Assembly: GCA_050948785.1 (NCBI GenBank)
Contig: JBMNEM010000004.1
Coordinates: 1 to 64,000, forward strand
Source: JAAZMI01 sp050948785
GTDB taxonomy: Bacteria; Bacillota; Dethiobacteria; DTU022; UBA8154
Length of the DNA stretch: 64,000 nt
Reading direction: 5' to 3'
The notes under the pieces were generated by a model. The model was not told the DNA's origin, made no database searches, and saw nothing but the letters and a program-made list of their open reading frames with translations. The translations under genes and the position numbers were made by a program. Below, piece by piece: positions 9,291 through 17,564 of the stretch. Within the stretch, counting starts at the first letter, position 1, and every line of letters begins with the position of its first letter.

Positions 9291-10253
9291 CTAGTTTACT
9301 TTTTTAATTATACTGTTAAAGCAATGGTGAGCATTCTTTTTATCCCCTAAAAACTCATAGAGAACTCCCATCTCAAATAATATTTTTGCTTCAGCAGGGT
9401 TGAGGGAAAGAGCTTTTTTAAAATTTTGCAATGCTTTAATATATTCGCCTTCCTGGGCATAGGCACGGCCTAAATTGTAACATATCTCCCAATCATAGGG
9501 CATGGCTGCTTGCGCCTTTTTAAAAGCTTCAATGGAATCTTTGTAGCGACCCAAATTAAAATATATCGCTCCCATATTAAAATAGCCGATGTAAAAATGG
9601 GGGTCTTCTTCAACAGATAAAATAAATTCATTCAATGCTTCCATATATTTTCTTTCGGCAGCATAGATATTACCAATGGCGTTATGCACAAAGGTATTCA
9701 ATTGGGGATCCCGGGTCAGGGCCTTAACCAATCTTAGTTTGCTAAGGGCCTGATTATACAACCCTTGCTGACTATAAGCCAGGCCCAGGCAAAAATGGCC
9801 AAAAATAAAGTTTGGTTCCAGTTTAATTACTTTTTCAAATTCGGTTATTGCTTCCTCCAGCATAGCCAGATCCCAGAAACCAAGTCCTTTACGAAAAGAA
9901 TCCATGCCCTGCTCACTTTCAAGTTTTAAAAGAGAATGTTTTTCAGAATTGACATCTTGAGAAAACACTAATTCGGAATCATCTTCGCTTTCCAATTGCA
10001 GATCCTGAAGTTCTATATCCTGCAAAAAGCCATCGGGAAGAACATCCGGAAGACTAAAATCATAGGTTCGCTGCAATTTATTGACCTTTTCCTCAAAATG
10101 TAACCAGTATTTAACACACTGATCCATAATATTACGTAGCTCCAATAATCTATACAGCAGCCTTTCTTTTTCCAGCTGATCAGGATTATTTTTCAGTCCC
10201 CTCTCAATTTCCCGTATGGAATGATAAATCGATGCAAAGTTTTGGGAGAACAT
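9291..10253 (-). CDS. TPR-repeat protein
   Basis: This 320-residue protein has an N-terminal helical region rich in Leu, Glu and Arg (about 1-80), an acidic linker, and about five tetratricopeptide repeats from residue 120 on, with typical A-x-x-x-F and Y-x-G-x-A-Y spacing. There is no signal peptide, so it is probably a cytoplasmic scaffold. The start ATG follows GAGGGGGT. It is a single gene with no obvious partner. The 278 bp upstream of the lipoprotein gene (9013-9290) shows nothing convincing. Confidence 0.8.
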   Translation of the reverse strand: MFSQNFASIYHSIREIERGLKNNPDQLEKERLLYRLLELRNIMDQCVKYWLHFEEKVNKLQRTYDFSLPDVLPDGFLQDIELQDLQLESEDDSELVFSQDVNSEKHSLLKLESEQGMDSFRKGLGFWDLAMLEEAITEFEKVIKLEPNFIFGHFCLGLAYSQQGLYNQALSKLRLVKALTRDPQLNTFVHNAIGNIYAAERKYMEALNEFILSVEEDPHFYIGYFNMGAIYFNLGRYKDSIEAFKKAQAAMPYDWEICYNLGRAYAQEGEYIKALQNFKKALSLNPAEAKILFEMGVLYEFLGDKKNAHHCFNSIIKKVN

Positions 10254-10377
10254 AAATTTACCCCCTCTTTAAAAGTAATTTCGGGTTATTTTATTTTTTT
10301 CTATTCTCTTCGCTTGTTATTCTCTTTGGCTTATAATTTATACATTTTTCTAGTTAAAATTTTTACTGCTTAAAGAG

Positions 10378-10406
10378 TTGACGATCAAACAAAAATAGGT
10401 TATACT
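10378..10406 (+). promoter_or_regulatory. Promoter of the tRNA cluster
   Basis: TTGACG (10378-10383) and TATACT (10401-10406) are 17 bp apart, 27 bp before the first tRNA. Confidence 0.8.
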
Positions 10407-10433
10407 ATGTATTGCATTGCTTGGAATACCTAT

Positions 10434-10510
10434 GCCGACGTAGCTCAACAGGCTAGAGCAGCTGATTTGTAATCAGCAGGTTGCGGGTTCGAGTCCCATC
10501 GTCGGCTCCA
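10434..10510 (+). tRNA. tRNA-Thr (TGT)
   Basis: A 77-nt cloverleaf has acceptor GCCGACG pairing with CGTCGGC, TTCGAGT in the T arm and an encoded CCA. The anticodon loop TTTGTAA gives TGT. Confidence 0.96.
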
Positions 10511-10523
10511 GAAAACATGGAAT

Positions 10524-10611
10524 GGAGAGGTACCCAAGTTCGGCCAAAGGGGGCAGACTGTAAATCTGCTGGCTTACGCCTTCACTGGTTCAAATCCAGT
10601 CCTCTCCACCA
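10524..10611 (+). tRNA. tRNA-Tyr (GTA)
   Basis: An 88-nt tRNA has a long variable arm, acceptor GGAGAGG with CCTCTCC, and encoded CCA. The anticodon loop CTGTAAA gives GTA. Confidence 0.96.
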
Positions 10612-10649
10612 TTATATTTTAGAAGGTAGTTCTTTGCTCCAAATTTATT

Positions 10650-10725
10650 GGGCCATTAGCTCAGTCGGCAGAGCACCTGACTTTTAATCAGGGTGTCCCA
10701 GGTTCGAATCCTGGATGGCTCACCA
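10650..10725 (+). tRNA. tRNA-Lys (TTT)
   Basis: A 76-nt cloverleaf with encoded CCA. The anticodon loop CTTTTAA gives TTT. The acceptor pairs GGGCCAT with ATGGCTC, with one G-T. Confidence 0.95.
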
Positions 10726-10729
10726 CCTT

Positions 10730-10815
10730 GCGAGAGTGGCGGAACGGCAGACGCGCCAGGTTCAGGACCTGGTGGGAGCAATCCCGTGGGGGTTCAAATC
10801 CCTTCTCTCGCACCA
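10730..10815 (+). tRNA. tRNA-Leu (CAG)
   Basis: An 86-nt class II tRNA with a long variable arm and encoded CCA. The anticodon loop TTCAGGA gives CAG. The acceptor pairs GCGAGAG with CTCTCGC. Confidence 0.95.
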
Positions 10816-10822
10816 TGTTTTT

Positions 10823-10855
10823 AAAACTCCTGAAGTCTTAATTCAGGAGTTTTTT
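10823..10855 (+). terminator. Terminator of the tRNA cluster
   Basis: A 12-bp perfect stem (10823-10834 with 10842-10853) ends in a T-run, just after the tRNA-Leu CCA. Confidence 0.92.
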
Positions 10856-10959
10856 CATTTTCACCGCGGCTAAATTGATGAAAGGTAATAATTTCAACAA
10901 ATATTATTACGATATCTGGTTTTATAATATAGTTAGAACTAATTCAAGGAGTGAAGTAA

Positions 10960-11247
10960 ATGCACCATGACAGAGTAAATATTTACCCGGAAATTCCCAG
11001 GAAAGGGCAGGAAGTATCAATTAACTATAAGGGGATCCTTTTTCAAAATGGAGCTGATCACATATGGCTGCATTATGGTTTTGATGATTGGAAAAATGTA
11101 ACCGATTTACAGATGCAAAGGCAGCAAGACAGTTTTCACTGTAAAATAAAGGCCGAAGGCAAAAAAGAGCTCCATTTTTGCTTTAAAGACAGCGCGGACC
11201 ACTGGGATAATAATATTGGAACAAACTGGAACTGCCCGATTAAATAA
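10960..11247 (+). CDS. Free-standing starch-binding-type (CBM25/53-like) domain protein
   Basis: The 95 residues form one carbohydrate-binding module of the CBM25/53 kind seen in starch synthases and amylases. Visible hallmarks are the GxxVxIxYxG strand, LHYGFDDWKNV near residues 42-52, FCFKDS near 78-83 and WDNNIGTNW near 86-94. There is no catalytic domain and no signal peptide, so it should be cytoplasmic and may bind stored alpha-glucan. The ATG at 10960 follows AAGGAGTG. It has its own terminator downstream. Confidence 0.8.
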   Translation: MHHDRVNIYPEIPRKGQEVSINYKGILFQNGADHIWLHYGFDDWKNVTDLQMQRQQDSFHCKIKAEGKKELHFCFKDSADHWDNNIGTNWNCPIK

Positions 11248-11280
11248 CCAAAGTGGACCTCATTTTTATCGGAAAGATTG

Positions 11281-11315
11281 AAGGCCTTTTTTTATTAAAA
11301 AAAGGCCTTTTTTTT
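11281..11315 (+). terminator. Terminator after the CBM gene
   Basis: AAGGCC plus T7 (11281-11293) pairs with A7 plus GGCC (11297-11307), then eight Ts. Confidence 0.85.
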
Positions 11316-11360
11316 AACGAACATTAAAGAATAAAATGGAACGGCAGGAATTACTTTTAA

Positions 11361-11388
11361 ATTTCTCGAAGTACATTTCTCAAAGTAC
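11361..11388 (+). repeat. Two tandem 14-bp repeats upstream of ahcY
   Basis: ATTTCTCGAAGTAC (11361-11374) is followed at once by ATTTCTCAAAGTAC (11375-11388), 13 of 14 bases identical. The 12-mer TTTCTCGAAGTA also occurs at 3383-3394 in the fdhE leader. This could be a pair of regulator-binding sites. Confidence 0.5.
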
Positions 11389-11445
11389 AAAATGCACATG
11401 GCAAACAATGTTTTATAAATAAATTTACAGAAAGGGTGGCCTCTC

Positions 11446-12690
11446 TTGACATTAATTCGGGATAAAAACCTTGCCCCCCAGGGCCTTAAAAAAATTGAAT
11501 GGGCAAAAGAACATATGCCGGTTTTACAGGAACTGCATAAGGATTTACTGGAACATAAACCTTTTAAAGGCCTAAATATCGCTATATGCATTCATTTAGA
11601 GGCCAAAACAGCTTATATGGCCCTGGTCTTCCAAGGAGGCGGTGCCCGAGTTGTTATTACCGGGAGCAATCCCCTTTCGACGCAGGACGACGTGGCTGCC
11701 GCTTTGGCCGGGGAGGGCGTAGAGGTTTATGCCCTGCACGGTGCTACACCGCAGGAATACAACGAATGCCTTTACCGGACCGCGGAAACAAAACCCCAGC
11801 TGATCATCGATGATGGAGGCGACCTTGTCTCACTTCTACATAAAAGTTTTTCTCAGGATATCCCTGGGATAATCGGCGGAGCGGAAGAAACAACAACGGG
11901 TTTGAACAGGTTACGGGCCATGGAAAAAGAAAAAGCCCTGGGTTTTCCAATGATTGCCGTTAACGATGCGCTGTGCAAACACCTTTTTGATAACCGTTAC
12001 GGTACAGGCCAATCTGCCTGGGACGGAATTATGCGTTCTACAAATCTGATCGTTGCCGGAAAAAATGTAGTCGTGATTGGTTACGGCTGGTGCGGAAAAG
12101 GGGTTGCCATGAGAGCCAAGGGGCTTGGTGCCAAAGTGATTATCTGTGAAGTAGATCCTGTTAGAGCCCTTGAAGCGCATATGGATGGCTTTCATGTTCT
12201 TTCTCTGCTGGAAGCAGCCCCTCAGGGAGATATTTTCATTACAGTGACAGGATGCAGCAAGGTGTTAAGATCCGAACATTTTATGCTGATGAAAAACCGG
12301 GCGCTCCTGGCCAATGCCGGGCATTTTGACATCGAAATTGATAAACAGTCCCTGGCAGAATTGACCGGACCACCTCAACAGGTTCGCCAAAACGTAGAAG
12401 CCTATACTTTTCCCGACGGGCGCTGCCTGTACCTGCTGGGGGAAGGGCGGCTGGTGAATTTGGCGGCTGCCGACGGTCACCCGGTAGAGATCATGGATAT
12501 GTCCTTTGGCCTGCAAGTTTTGGCTTTAAGATATCTTTTAAGAAAAAAGGGCCGCCTGGAAAACAGGGTCCTGCCCTTACCGCCGGAGCTGGATCAGGAA
12601 GTTGCCTGGTTAAAATTAAAAGCGCTGCAGATCAATATTGATGCATTGACAACCGAACAGAAAGCCTACCTGGAAAGTTGGGACTTCTAA
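11446..12690 (+). CDS. ahcY: S-adenosylhomocysteine (or S-inosylhomocysteine) hydrolase
   Basis: The 414-residue cytoplasmic NAD-dependent enzyme removes the by-product of SAM methylations. Visible are SNPLSTQDDVAAAL near residues 66-79, the FDNRYGTGQS lysine-loop region, the NAD site VVVIGYGWCGKG near 205-216 and the C-terminal GEGRLVNLAAADGHP. The sequence is of the short archaeal/Thermotoga-like class, whose Methanocaldococcus member acts on S-inosylhomocysteine. Start TTG 11446 lies behind AAAGGGTGG. It heads a run of salvage genes that includes the deaminase mtaD, so the inosyl substrate is possible here too. Confidence 0.9.
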   Translation: MTLIRDKNLAPQGLKKIEWAKEHMPVLQELHKDLLEHKPFKGLNIAICIHLEAKTAYMALVFQGGGARVVITGSNPLSTQDDVAAALAGEGVEVYALHGATPQEYNECLYRTAETKPQLIIDDGGDLVSLLHKSFSQDIPGIIGGAEETTTGLNRLRAMEKEKALGFPMIAVNDALCKHLFDNRYGTGQSAWDGIMRSTNLIVAGKNVVVIGYGWCGKGVAMRAKGLGAKVIICEVDPVRALEAHMDGFHVLSLLEAAPQGDIFITVTGCSKVLRSEHFMLMKNRALLANAGHFDIEIDKQSLAELTGPPQQVRQNVEAYTFPDGRCLYLLGEGRLVNLAAADGHPVEIMDMSFGLQVLALRYLLRKKGRLENRVLPLPPELDQEVAWLKLKALQINIDALTTEQKAYLESWDF

Positions 12691-12743
12691 AAAATAACAA
12701 GTGAAAGGAGGAACCTGGTTTTTTACCTGCCAGGAGGGGAATT

Positions 12744-13538
12744 ATGAACATTGATCTGGCCATTATTGGGGGAACAGGTTTTTATCACCCCGGAATTCTA
12801 AAAGATAGCAAAGAGATCACAATAAATACAGCCTTTGGGGAAACACAACTGATTGCCGGCACTTACAAAGGTGTTGCCATGGCCTTTTTAGCCCGCCATG
12901 GGAGAGAGCATGCTGTGCCTCCTCATCGTATCAACTATCGTGCCAATATTGCCGCTCTAAAGGAGATCGGTGCCCAAAGAGTTCTGTCTGCTACAGCTGT
13001 AGGTTCTTTAAAAGAGCAACTGCCCCCGGGAGTACTGGTGATCACCGATCAATTCATTGATTTTACAAAAAACCGCAAGCTGACCTTCTATGAGGGGGAA
13101 GAGGAAAATGGTGTTGTCCATACCGATTTCACTACACCCTACTGCCCGCAAATCAGGGAACATTTAAAAACAAAGCTCAACAATAAAGGAATTTTCTTTG
13201 CCGAACGGGGCACTTATATCTGTACAGAGGGACCACGTTATGAAACACCGGCAGAAATCCAGGCTTTTGCCCTCTGGGGGGCTGATATTGTAGGCATGAC
13301 GAACGTGCCGGAGGTAACCCTGGCCCGAGAGGCTGGATTATGCTACGCCAATCTTTCCCTGGTCACAAACTTTGCCGCAGGAATATCCCCGCGCCCTCTC
13401 AACCATCAAGAAGTAGTAGAAATGATGGAGGAGAAATTAGATATAATCCGGGGGGTATTTATGGAGACCCTGGTTTCCTTACCGCCGGAGAGAAAATGCC
13501 ATTGCTGGCAGAAGGAGGATTTTCCCCTGGGTCAGTAA
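12744..13538 (+). CDS. mtnP: Methylthioadenosine/methylthioinosine phosphorylase family
   Basis: A 264-residue trimeric-type purine nucleoside phosphorylase with GGTGFY at the N-terminus (phosphate site), FLARHG near 50 and TEGPRYETPAEI near 156-167. Where adenine-specific MTA phosphorylases carry an Asp-containing TDYD, this protein reads TNFAAG, like the Asn of 6-oxopurine enzymes and of the Pseudomonas methylthioinosine phosphorylase. I therefore infer preference for the deaminated substrate, yielding hypoxanthine and methylthioribose-1-phosphate. The next gene, mtnA, uses that sugar phosphate. ATG 12744 follows AGGAGGGG. Confidence 0.88.
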   Translation: MNIDLAIIGGTGFYHPGILKDSKEITINTAFGETQLIAGTYKGVAMAFLARHGREHAVPPHRINYRANIAALKEIGAQRVLSATAVGSLKEQLPPGVLVITDQFIDFTKNRKLTFYEGEEENGVVHTDFTTPYCPQIREHLKTKLNNKGIFFAERGTYICTEGPRYETPAEIQAFALWGADIVGMTNVPEVTLAREAGLCYANLSLVTNFAAGISPRPLNHQEVVEMMEEKLDIIRGVFMETLVSLPPERKCHCWQKEDFPLGQ

Positions 13539-13571
13539 AAAGGGACGGAGAGGAAGGAGGCATTCCTGTCA

Positions 13572-14654
13572 ATGCAAGAAATACGCCCGATAATCTGGAA
13601 CAGCAAAACTCTGCATTTACTTGATCAAAGGGCTCTTCCGGAAAAAGAGAGTTACATTGCCTGCCACACTCTTGCAGACGTGCAAAAATGTATTCAGGAA
13701 ATGGTTGTCCGTGGTGCCCCGGCCATAGGGGTTGCCGCTGCCTTTGCTTTAGTGCTGGCGGCCCGAAAAATTGTTGATGATCTGAACAGTAAGGAAAAGA
13801 GCTTTTCTTTTGCTCAACTGACGAAACATTTAACATTGGCTGGCAATACCCTGCAGGAAACCCGCCCGACAGCCGTTAATCTTGCTTGGGGAATTAAAAG
13901 AATGTTAAATAAATGCCGGGATTTAAAAGCAGCCCTTCCGAATGTGCTCCTGCAAGAACTGGAACAAGAGGCCATCAAGATTTACACGGAAGATATTGCT
14001 ATCAATAAAAAAATAGGCAACTGGGGAGCAGGATTAATCGAAGGTGCTTCTACCGTGTTAACACATTGTAATGCCGGTGCCTTGGCCACAGCAGGTTATG
14101 GAACAGCCCTAGGCGTGATCAGAAGTGCCTTTTCTCAGGGCAAAATCAATCATGTTTACGCTTGCGAAACAAGGCCCTTTTTGCAGGGGTCCCGTTTAAC
14201 CGCTTGGGAGCTGCAGCAAGAAGGCATTCCCTTCTCTATTATCGTCGATAGTGCAGCCGGGTATTACATGCATAAAGGAGAGATCCGCTGTGTCATTGTC
14301 GGTGCGGATCGGGTAGCCGCCAACGGAGATGTGGCTAACAAGATCGGCACTTACATGCTGGCGGTTTTGGCCCGGGAAAATAATCTGCCCTTTTATGTAG
14401 CTGCTCCTTTTTCCACAATCGATCTCTCCATAAGTTGCGGTCAGGAGATTATCGTGGAGGAAAGGGAGCCAAGGGAAATAACCGAATTTAAAAGTATACC
14501 CCTTTCACCTTCGGGCGCCAAAGCAAAAAACCCTGCTTTTGACATCACTCCGGCCCATTTAATTACTGCCCTGATTACCGAACACGGTATACTGCCTTCT
14601 CCTCAGGGTAAGAAATTAGCACAATTTGTCCAGCAAAAGGAGGTAAACCTTTGA
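13572..14654 (+). CDS. mtnA: Methylthioribose-1-phosphate isomerase
   Basis: The 360-residue protein belongs to the eIF2B-like family. It converts methylthioribose-1-phosphate to methylthioribulose-1-phosphate. The catalytic Cys166 (THCNAGALAT) and Asp246 (VGADR) are present, as is the RGAPAIG loop near 48-54. ATG 13572 has GAAGGAGG upstream. The stop overlaps the next start (TTGA), pointing to translational coupling with the aldolase. Related enzymes also take 5-deoxyribose-1-phosphate, so a role in 5'-deoxyadenosine recycling is possible. Confidence 0.93.
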   Translation: MQEIRPIIWNSKTLHLLDQRALPEKESYIACHTLADVQKCIQEMVVRGAPAIGVAAAFALVLAARKIVDDLNSKEKSFSFAQLTKHLTLAGNTLQETRPTAVNLAWGIKRMLNKCRDLKAALPNVLLQELEQEAIKIYTEDIAINKKIGNWGAGLIEGASTVLTHCNAGALATAGYGTALGVIRSAFSQGKINHVYACETRPFLQGSRLTAWELQQEGIPFSIIVDSAAGYYMHKGEIRCVIVGADRVAANGDVANKIGTYMLAVLARENNLPFYVAAPFSTIDLSISCGQEIIVEEREPREITEFKSIPLSPSGAKAKNPAFDITPAHLITALITEHGILPSPQGKKLAQFVQQKEVNL

Positions 14655-15313
14655 GTACTGTGGAAAGGGCTAAAAGGGAACTTGTCAATACCGCCTACAC
14701 TGCATATCAAGAAGAACTTGTTTATGAAACCTGGGGCAACATCAGCTGCAAACCCACAGAAACCCGCATTGTGATTACACCCAGCGGTATCCCCTATGAA
14801 AAACTGCGGTTTTTCGATATGGTTGTGGTCAGTACTTCCGGAAAAACCCGGCAGGGCCGCTGGAAACCCTCTACAGAGCTTCCCCTGCACCTGGCGATCT
14901 ATGAAAAAAGAGAGGACATCAGGGCTATTGTCCACACACATAGTGTTTATGCTGCCGCCTTTGCGGTAAGCAGAGAGGATATCCCCGTGGCTTTGGAAGA
15001 GCAGGCACAGATAGTAGGTGGCGCCATCAAAGTAGCTGAGTATGCTCCACCTGGCAGCAAAGAGCTGGCTTTCAATGTCCTCGAAGCATTGGGGGAGAAA
15101 AATAATGCCGCCCTCTTGGCGAACCATGGGTTAATCAGTGTTGGACCGGACCTGGCCACAGCCCTGCAGCGATGCAGAGTTATCGAAAGAAACGCCCGTG
15201 TAATCCTTTGGTCCAAGCTTTTGGGCCAGCCTTTTATTTTAAATCCGAAAGACGTTGCCACTTTAAGGAATGATTTTTTATTTTATTATGGCCAGCAGGG
15301 CAATGCTAAATGA
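14651..15313 (+). CDS. Class II aldolase, MtnB/fuculose-phosphate aldolase family
   Basis: The 220-residue protein carries the zinc ligands of the class II aldolase/MtnB fold: His95 and His97 in HTHS, His159 in NHG, and Glu76 in the STELPLH catalytic loop. Family members either dehydrate methylthioribulose-1-phosphate (MtnB) or cleave sugar-1-phosphates to DHAP plus an aldehyde. No MtnC, MtnW, MtnX or MtnD gene lies nearby, and the length and loop resemble the aldolases, so cleavage to DHAP and methylthioacetaldehyde is more likely. TTG 14651 overlaps the mtnA stop. Confidence 0.85.
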   Translation: MSTVERAKRELVNTAYTAYQEELVYETWGNISCKPTETRIVITPSGIPYEKLRFFDMVVVSTSGKTRQGRWKPSTELPLHLAIYEKREDIRAIVHTHSVYAAAFAVSREDIPVALEEQAQIVGGAIKVAEYAPPGSKELAFNVLEALGEKNNAALLANHGLISVGPDLATALQRCRVIERNARVILWSKLLGQPFILNPKDVATLRNDFLFYYGQQGNAK

Positions 15314-15328
15314 AAGGAGTGAACCAAT

Positions 15329-16633
15329 TTGCCGGAGAAGACATTACTGCAGGCAGATTATATCCTAACCTGGGATGAAGGCCTAAAACTTTTCTCTCAG
15401 GGAGAGATGGTGATTGAAGACAGCTTGATTACTTATCTGGGCCCCCGGCTGGAACGCCCTGCGGAAAATTTTGACAGGATCATAGACGGAAAGAACAGCT
15501 TGGTCATACCGGGCTTTGTCAATACCCACACCCATGCGGCCATGACCCTTTTCCGGGGTTATGCTGATGACCTTTCACTGATGGATTGGCTGCAAAACAA
15601 GATTTGGCCGGCAGAAGCAAAATTAAAAAAAGAGGATATCTACTGGGGAACACTGCTGGCCATTGCCGAGATGCTCAAGGGAGGGACCACCTGTTTTGCC
15701 GATATGTACTTTCATATGGAAGAAGCAGCCCGGGCCTGTCAGGAAAGCGGCATCAGAGCTTCCCTATCCCAGGGCCTTGTTGGGCTGGATAAAACAAAAG
15801 GGGCACTCGGGCTCCGCCAAAGTAGAAGCCTGGTCCAAAATTGGCACAATAAGGGGGATGGGAGAATAACAATCATGCTGGGGCCGCACGCCCCTTATAC
15901 CTGTCCGCCGGCGTATCTGCATAAAGTTGGAGAATTGGCCGGAGAGCTGAAAGTGCCCATCCATATTCACCTGGCAGAAACCCGCGGTGAAGTGGAGGAG
16001 TCGCGCCAAAATTATGGGAAGACCCCGGTTGAGCTGGTAAACGAGATCGGTTTGCTGGAACATAATTTGCTTGCGGCACACTGTGTGCACCTTTCAACAG
16101 AAGAAATAGGGATCCTGGCTGCCAAAAATGTCGCCGTTGCACATAATCCCGGCAGCAATTTAAAATTGGGCTGCGGTGTGGCCCCTGTAGCAGGCCTGCT
16201 GCAAAAAGAGGTTTTGGTCTCTCTCGGCACAGATAGTGCCGCCAGTAACAATAACCTGGATCTGCTCGAGGAAATGAGACTGGCAGCATTATTACAAAAA
16301 GGCCTGCAGGAGGATCCTGCCGTGATACCGGCAGAAACTGCCTTCAAAATGGCTACAATCAACGGGGCCCGAGCTCTTTTCCTTCCCGGGGAGGTAGGCA
16401 CACTTAAACAGGGGGCAAAAGCGGATTTGGCCATGTTTAAACTCAATAAACCACACTTTTTTCCCCTGCACAACCTTACAGCGCACCTGGTCTACAGCGC
16501 AGGTGCCGGTGATGTAGATTTAGTGATGGTCAACGGCCGGGTATTAATGGAAAAGGGCCGGTTATTAACCATAGACGAGGAAAGGATTCTCTACGAGGCC
16601 TCTCAAAGGGCCCAAAGATTGGTAAAGAATTAA
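15329..16633 (+). CDS. mtaD: 5-methylthioadenosine/S-adenosylhomocysteine (5'-deoxyadenosine) deaminase
   Basis: A 434-residue amidohydrolase. Metal ligands are in NTHTHAAMT (His67, His69), HIHLAET (near residue 214) and LGTDSAASNNNLDL (near 298), which is the signature of the MtaD/DadD deaminases. These turn MTA, SAH and 5'-deoxyadenosine into inosine forms in the cytoplasm. Start TTG 15329 follows AAAGGAG, 15 bp after the aldolase gene. Its presence in the same run as an Asn-type phosphorylase and mtnA supports a deaminate-first order. Confidence 0.92.
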   Translation: MPEKTLLQADYILTWDEGLKLFSQGEMVIEDSLITYLGPRLERPAENFDRIIDGKNSLVIPGFVNTHTHAAMTLFRGYADDLSLMDWLQNKIWPAEAKLKKEDIYWGTLLAIAEMLKGGTTCFADMYFHMEEAARACQESGIRASLSQGLVGLDKTKGALGLRQSRSLVQNWHNKGDGRITIMLGPHAPYTCPPAYLHKVGELAGELKVPIHIHLAETRGEVEESRQNYGKTPVELVNEIGLLEHNLLAAHCVHLSTEEIGILAAKNVAVAHNPGSNLKLGCGVAPVAGLLQKEVLVSLGTDSAASNNNLDLLEEMRLAALLQKGLQEDPAVIPAETAFKMATINGARALFLPGEVGTLKQGAKADLAMFKLNKPHFFPLHNLTAHLVYSAGAGDVDLVMVNGRVLMEKGRLLTIDEERILYEASQRAQRLVKN

Positions 16634-16676
16634 AAATGAAAAAAGCACCACAGATATCTGGCCGGAGGGATCGCAA

Positions 16677-17453
16677 TTGATTATTTTATTAACAAATGAC
16701 GATGGCATCTATGCCGAAGGTATTCAGGTTTTGGGGGAAACACTGCTGCAAGTTGAAAACGTCGAAATTTATATTGTAGCTCCGGATCATGAGCGTAGTG
16801 CAACAGGCCATGCGATTACCATGCACCGCCCCCTGCGGGCAGGAAAAGTTAAATTTTACCATAACCCTCTTTTAAAGGGATGGTCTGTCAACGGAACACC
16901 TTCAGACTGTGTCAAACTGGCAATCGAATACCTGCTACCCCAAAAACCGGATCTGGTAATTTCCGGGATAAATTGGGGCGAAAACCTGGGAACCGATATT
17001 TTATATTCGGGAACAGTCTCAGCAGCCATTGAGGCGATGATCCTGGGTGTTCCAGCCATCGCAGTATCTCTGGCAGAACAAGAAAATCCTGACTATCGTT
17101 TTACGGCTAATTTTCTACGGCGCTTTTTAAGAATTTTCGACGAATATAACCTGCCGAAAAATACTTTACTGAATATTAATATTCCCGGCAAAAACCACCG
17201 GGAAATCGCCGGTGTAGCCATAACCCGGCTCGGTTTGCGCCTTTATCGTAATGCCTTTGAAAAACGGGTTGACCCCCGAGGAAGAAACTACTACTGGCTA
17301 GCCGGAAAGGCTGTTGACGACGTAGATCAGGAAGCAAAGGATACTGATATAGCAGCAATCAATAATGCTTATATTTCCATTACCCCTCTGCATTTTGATT
17401 TAACCAATTATCCCTTAATCAAAAAATTACAGGAAATTAAATGGGAAGTATAA
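16677..17453 (+). CDS. surE: 5'/3'-nucleotidase SurE
   Basis: The 258-residue protein starts with LLTNDDGIYAEGI, the SurE metal-binding site, and has VAPDHERSATGHAIT near 37-51 and SGINWGENLGTDILYSGTV near 95-113. SurE dephosphorylates nucleoside monophosphates. Start TTG 16677 has GGAGGG upstream, 43 bp after mtaD, so it may belong to the same transcript and to nucleotide turnover. Confidence 0.94.
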   Translation: MIILLTNDDGIYAEGIQVLGETLLQVENVEIYIVAPDHERSATGHAITMHRPLRAGKVKFYHNPLLKGWSVNGTPSDCVKLAIEYLLPQKPDLVISGINWGENLGTDILYSGTVSAAIEAMILGVPAIAVSLAEQENPDYRFTANFLRRFLRIFDEYNLPKNTLLNINIPGKNHREIAGVAITRLGLRLYRNAFEKRVDPRGRNYYWLAGKAVDDVDQEAKDTDIAAINNAYISITPLHFDLTNYPLIKKLQEIKWEV

Positions 17454-17461
17454 TGCCTCGG

Positions 17462-17480
17462 GTAACGTTACAGTAACGTT
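17462..17480. repeat. Palindromic spacer between surE and rtcB
   Basis: GTAACGTTAC (17462-17471) is a perfect 10-bp palindrome and is followed by A and GTAACGTT (17473-17480), so the half-site AACGTTAC is also inverted. It may be an operator for rtcB. There is no T-run, so it is not a terminator. Confidence 0.45.
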
Positions 17481-17564
17481 CCTCTAAGCTCCTTCCTGCA
17501 CTGTCCTCGGAATGGCGGGAGGGAGGAGGGAGCACAAGCAAATATTAATTTTCAGGTGATATTT

